From NCBI GenBank assembly GCA_023230425.1, contig JALNXI010000091.1, forward strand, positions 1-7,453: a DNA stretch of 7,453 bases, read 5' to 3'. The notes beneath the pieces were generated by a model that saw only the letters and a list, made by a program, of their open reading frames with translations, ran no database searches and was not told the DNA's origin. This document shows positions 5,555 through 7,453 of the stretch, one piece after another; within the stretch, counting starts at the first letter, position 1; every line of letters begins with the position of its first letter. A program made the translations under genes and the position numbers. The DNA is from Methanoculleus sp. (GTDB lineage: Archaea; Halobacteriota; Methanomicrobia; Methanomicrobiales; Methanoculleaceae).

Positions 5555-6373
5555 TTACTCAGACGGGACCTCGCGGCTCCGTGCGGGGAGGAACCACCCG
5601 GGGGTTCCGCGGTGCCCGACGGGGAGAGGGAGATCCTGGTGTTCGTTGAGGACCTCCCGGGCACCTCTGGAGAGCCTGTAGCAGAAGGTTCTCTCCTCCC
5701 GGTCGATGATGACGATTCCTTCGGCCTCGAACTGCTGCATGTGCTGAGAAACCGTCGGACCGGAGATCCCGAGGTCTTCTGCGATATCGTTCCGGGTTGC
5801 GCCCGGCGACTTGAGAAGGTGTGCCAGTATCGCCCCCGGGGTCTCGTCCCTGAGGTTGGCGAGGATGCGCTTCTCGAGGTCGGTATACCGCTGGTTCCGC
5901 GCAAAGTGCCGGAAGCGGTTCCGGTAGTCCACGGCGGCCACCTTGCTTTCCCTGATGAGCATATCGAGATGGTAGCGGAGCCGCCCTCGCGATGCGCCCG
6001 TCAACTCGCGGAGTTCCTGGGTGCTGGCACCGGGGTGGATGGTGATCTGCCGGTAGAGGTCGTGCCTGAAGTCGTCGTTGAGGACGTTGTGGCGCATCAC
6101 CCGCCGGAACCCGAGCGGCAGGAGGAGGCTGAGCGCGTAGAAGAGTTGCCCCATATACGGGACCCCGGGCAGGACCGTGAGCAGGAAGTAGAGGAGCATC
6201 TCCCGGGGCGGGAGGTCCCAGAACGTGTTCTCCTCGAGGTCGTGCATCTCGCCGGTGTATTCCTCCGTCACCGGCTCGACCACGTAGCGAGCGGTTGCCG
6301 TGCCCGGGAGTACAAGGGCCGCAAGGGTCGCGGCAACGAGAAGAAAGGAGAATACCCGGCTCCACTGCGCCAT
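5555..6373 (-). CDS. Membrane-anchored regulator with two winged helices
   Basis: A 272-residue protein. An N-terminal hydrophobic segment (about 8-27, signal peptide or first membrane span) and an acidic outer loop (28-55) are followed by a long hydrophobic stretch (57-88). The rest is cytosolic. Winged helix 1 is around 103-160 (HPGASTQELRELTGASRGRLRYHLDML is the helix-turn-helix, 113-139). Winged helix 2 is around 165-235, with helix-turn-helix ATRNDIAEDLGISGPTVSQHMQQF at 192-215 and a wing at about 219-234. The double arrangement resembles the MarR/ArsR-like membrane-linked regulators common in Methanomicrobiales. The start is the ATG at 6373; GGTGA about 9 nt upstream is a modest binding site. 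It begins 46 nt after the exported PPC-like gene on the same strand with no TATA box between, so the two are probably one operon driven from the palindromic promoter near 6900. A target at that palindrome is inference. Confidence 0.85.
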   Translation of the reverse strand: MAQWSRVFSFLLVAATLAALVLPGTATARYVVEPVTEEYTGEMHDLEENTFWDLPPREMLLYFLLTVLPGVPYMGQLFYALSLLLPLGFRRVMRHNVLNDDFRHDLYRQITIHPGASTQELRELTGASRGRLRYHLDMLIRESKVAAVDYRNRFRHFARNQRYTDLEKRILANLRDETPGAILAHLLKSPGATRNDIAEDLGISGPTVSQHMQQFEAEGIVIIDREERTFCYRLSRGAREVLNEHQDLPLPVGHRGTPGWFLPARSREVPSE

Positions 6374-6419
6374 GCTGGATGGTCACCGGGAGAGGTGTTC
6401 AACGTTTCGATCTTCACCG

Positions 6420-6863
6420 TTAGGACGTTAGTATTGTGTAATCCTGGGTGCCGGTCACCCTGTCCCCGTAGATCTCGAACCGCCATGTCCCGGGGTGCAG
6501 GCCGACAGAGTCCTTTATGCGCAGATATATTCTCCCGTTCACGCCGTCGTATGCGTCATAGTATGGTCCGAGCACGGCGTCTGGCGCATGGACTGTCAGC
6601 CGCAGCGAGTTGGACGCATTGCCCCAGTTCAGGTCGATGATGAGTTCCGTTGTGCCTGCGGCAACATTGGTCGAGTACCAGTTCGTCTCGCCCTGCTTGA
6701 TGCTTCCGGCGGTCATCGGGATAAATGGTGGATTATTTTCAGTTACCGTCTCCCCGGCCGGGGTTACGATGTAACTATGACTTCCTGTCTCCTGCGCCGC
6801 TACGGTCGGGACCAGCAGCGCCGCGGCGACCATGATAACTGTTGCGATTCTGCAGAGGTTCAT
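6420..6863 (-). CDS. Exported protein with a PPC-like beta-sandwich domain
   Basis: A 147-residue protein read from the ATG at 6863. It has a signal peptide (residues 1-23, likely cleavage after Val-Ala-Ala) and a mature domain at about 50-147 with the features of bacterial/archaeal pre-peptidase C-terminal (PPC) domains: an opening QGETNWYSTNVAAGTTEL stretch (57-74), a D-L-N-W strand (77-80), then SLRLTVHAPD (86-95), and a closing GTWRFEIYGDRVTGTQDYTI block (125-144). Such domains are small extracellular beta-sandwiches; no enzyme activity is implied. An upstream in-frame ATG (6929) lies inside the palindrome and before the TATA box, so it is rejected. The predicted transcript start near 6870 leaves almost no leader. 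Its first part is duplicated as the remnant at 4421-4564. It probably forms an operon with the regulator downstream. Confidence 0.8.
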   Translation of the reverse strand: MNLCRIATVIMVAAALLVPTVAAQETGSHSYIVTPAGETVTENNPPFIPMTAGSIKQGETNWYSTNVAAGTTELIIDLNWGNASNSLRLTVHAPDAVLGPYYDAYDGVNGRIYLRIKDSVGLHPGTWRFEIYGDRVTGTQDYTILTS

Positions 6864-6893
6864 AGTGCATCGTAGAGGAATTTCTAAAACATC

Positions 6894-6898
6894 TATAT
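6894..6898 (-). promoter_or_regulatory. TATA box for the PPC-protein/regulator operon
   Basis: Read on the minus strand, GTAAAAGGGATATAGATG carries a BRE-like part and TATA box in the same position relative to the palindrome as at 4595-4599. It predicts a start near 6870 and a nearly leaderless transcript for the gene starting at 6863. Confidence 0.5.
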
Positions 6899-6902
6899 CC
6901 CT

Positions 6903-6956
6903 TTTACGGCCACCGCACCTACATGTCACGCGATACGTAGGTGCGGTGGCCGTAAA
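6903..6956. repeat. 54-bp perfect palindrome between divergent promoters, right copy
   Basis: Arms 6903-6922 and 6937-6956 pair perfectly over 20 bp around a 14-nt spacer (6923-6936). All 54 bases are identical to 4604-4657. It sits between the promoter of the PPC-protein/regulator operon and that of leader L4, so one bound protein could control both directions. Confidence 0.9.
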
Positions 6957-6963
6957 CTATATC
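6952..6963 (+). promoter_or_regulatory. BRE/TATA promoter of leader L4
   Basis: Identical in sequence to the promoter at 4653-4664, with a TATAT core at 6958-6962 and a predicted transcript start near 6985-6989, at the leader's first stem. Confidence 0.55.
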
Positions 6964-6989
6964 AAACCCCCTCCCGGATAGAAGAGCGT

Positions 6990-7147
6990 GGATGCCTGAA
7001 CGGTATCCCGCGGGAGCCCGGCTCAGTCGTAGGGACAGTACCCGGACTCCCACAGCGTGCCCGGAGGGCAATAGGGCTGTTGGCTCCCATCGGGGATAGC
7101 CGTTGCGGTTCTACGGCCTTCCGGAGCACGCATCGAGGTGTGGAACC
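6990..7147 (+). ncRNA. Leader element copy L4 (structured 5' UTR)
   Basis: Proposed helices: GGATGCC 6990-6996 with GGTATCC 7002-7008; GGGAG 7012-7016 with CTCCC 7047-7051, extended by CCGG 7018-7021 with CCGG 7042-7045; ACAGC/GCTGT around GCCC/GGGC in the invariant core starting at 7051; GGCT 7082-7085 with AGCC 7098-7101; and GCCGT 7099-7103 with ACGGC 7113-7117. The last two overlap and cannot both form. The GAGGTG site (7135-7140) lies 7 nt before the ATG at 7148. Confidence 0.7.
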
Positions 7148-7453
7148 ATGAAACCAAAATTCCTTTCCGGAATCGGCGCAATGTTTGCGGCGCTGATGAT
7201 CGTCGGCGCGATCTTCGTGCCGGCGGCGAGTGCAGATAGGACCTCCCCGGAAGATGCCATAGACGACACCGATTTGAGCGAACGTCTCCAGTATGTCACG
7301 AACCACGAGAAAGCACCTTCATCGCAGAGTCAAACGATAGATGCAAGCGATCACATTCGCACGGTGGATCTCTCCAATCAGGGGATAGACATCTCTAATC
7401 TTGGAGAAATAGGGCCGTTGGCCATTGAATTCAAAGTCGGAGATCTGTACTTC
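7148..7453 (+). CDS. Exported protein, 3' end beyond the window
   Basis: An open frame of 102 codons runs to the window edge without a stop. It starts with Met-Lys-Pro-Lys-Phe and a signal peptide with a hydrophobic core at about 8-24; cleavage is likely after Ala-Ser-Ala (29). The mature part seen so far is polar and acidic, with a possible beta region at about 69-102 (repeated D-L-S-N and I-D-I-S-N-L elements). I do not recognise the family. The first codons resemble those of the gene at 4852 because the duplication includes them, but the rest differs. It is the plus-strand partner of the palindromic promoter and follows leader L4. Confidence 0.8.
   Translation, partial: MKPKFLSGIGAMFAALMIVGAIFVPAASADRTSPEDAIDDTDLSERLQYVTNHEKAPSSQSQTIDASDHIRTVDLSNQGIDISNLGEIGPLAIEFKVGDLYF

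Larger units (their letters stand above)
6788..7155. repeat. Duplicated divergent module, right copy
   Basis: This is the counterpart of 4489-4859. Here both genes flanking the module look intact as far as the window shows: the PPC-like protein on the minus strand and an exported protein on the plus strand. This is probably the functional copy, or the less decayed one. Confidence 0.85.

Noticed and set aside
5612..6640. Plus-strand open frame of 342 codons
   Set aside because: It lies opposite the double winged-helix regulator, whose domains are unmistakable, and crosses into a second minus-strand gene. The translation shows no recognisable domain.
6864..6929. Upstream in-frame ATG (6929) extending the PPC-like protein by 22 residues
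   Set aside because: The extension would be translated from palindrome sequence, precedes the TATA box, and would put a charged Cys/Arg-rich segment before a normal signal peptide.

Overview
The window looks like archaeal chromosome, most likely a methanogen of the Methanomicrobiales (Methanoculleus-like); the genus is my inference. The grounds are TATA boxes with purine-rich BRE-like flanks about 26 nt before the inferred transcript starts, GAGGTGA-type Shine-Dalgarno sites, fairly GC-rich genes, and many small exported beta-rich proteins beside a membrane-anchored winged-helix regulator. No RNA gene, CRISPR array or transposase is visible.

Layout. (1) 1-1693: the 3' part of a leader element, a small exported protein (68-583), a strong hairpin, then an ABC-2 type permease (641-1693) with no ATPase in view. 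(2) 1694-4366: a gene-poor stretch with a TATA box and a full leader, then three co-oriented genes: an exported caspase-like (clan CD) peptidase candidate, a membrane-anchored FTP/PepSY/YycI-like protein, and a small membrane-anchored protein of unknown family. (3) 4367-5432: a minus-strand remnant of an exported protein, a 54-bp perfect palindrome between divergent TATA boxes, a third leader, and a frameshifted paralogue of the 3815-4366 protein. (4) 5433-6863, minus strand: an exported PPC-like protein followed by a membrane-anchored regulator with two winged helices. (5) 6864-7453: a second copy of the palindrome, divergent promoters and leader, then an exported protein running off the window.

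Two linked structures are not explained by the genes. First, a leader of about 160 nt precedes four genes whose proteins look unrelated apart from their N-terminal signal or membrane segments. Three copies are complete and share an invariant 28-nt core. One 3' stem is preserved in all four copies by compensatory changes (G-C, G-U and A-U at the same pair with a constant 9-nt loop), which points to a structured cis-regulatory RNA. I cannot assign it to a known riboswitch class by eye. Second, a palindrome with 20-bp perfect arms lies directly between back-to-back TATA boxes in two places. It drives a nearly leaderless transcript one way and a long structured-leader transcript the other. The intact copy sits upstream of the apparent PPC-protein/regulator operon, so the regulator is a reasonable candidate to bind it. 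The left copy of this module is decaying: its minus-strand gene is cut to about 47 codons and its plus-strand gene is frameshifted.

A working picture, inferred only, is a cell-envelope response locus: a membrane regulator senses an external condition, acts at the palindrome, and exported proteins are controlled a second time through the shared leader RNA.
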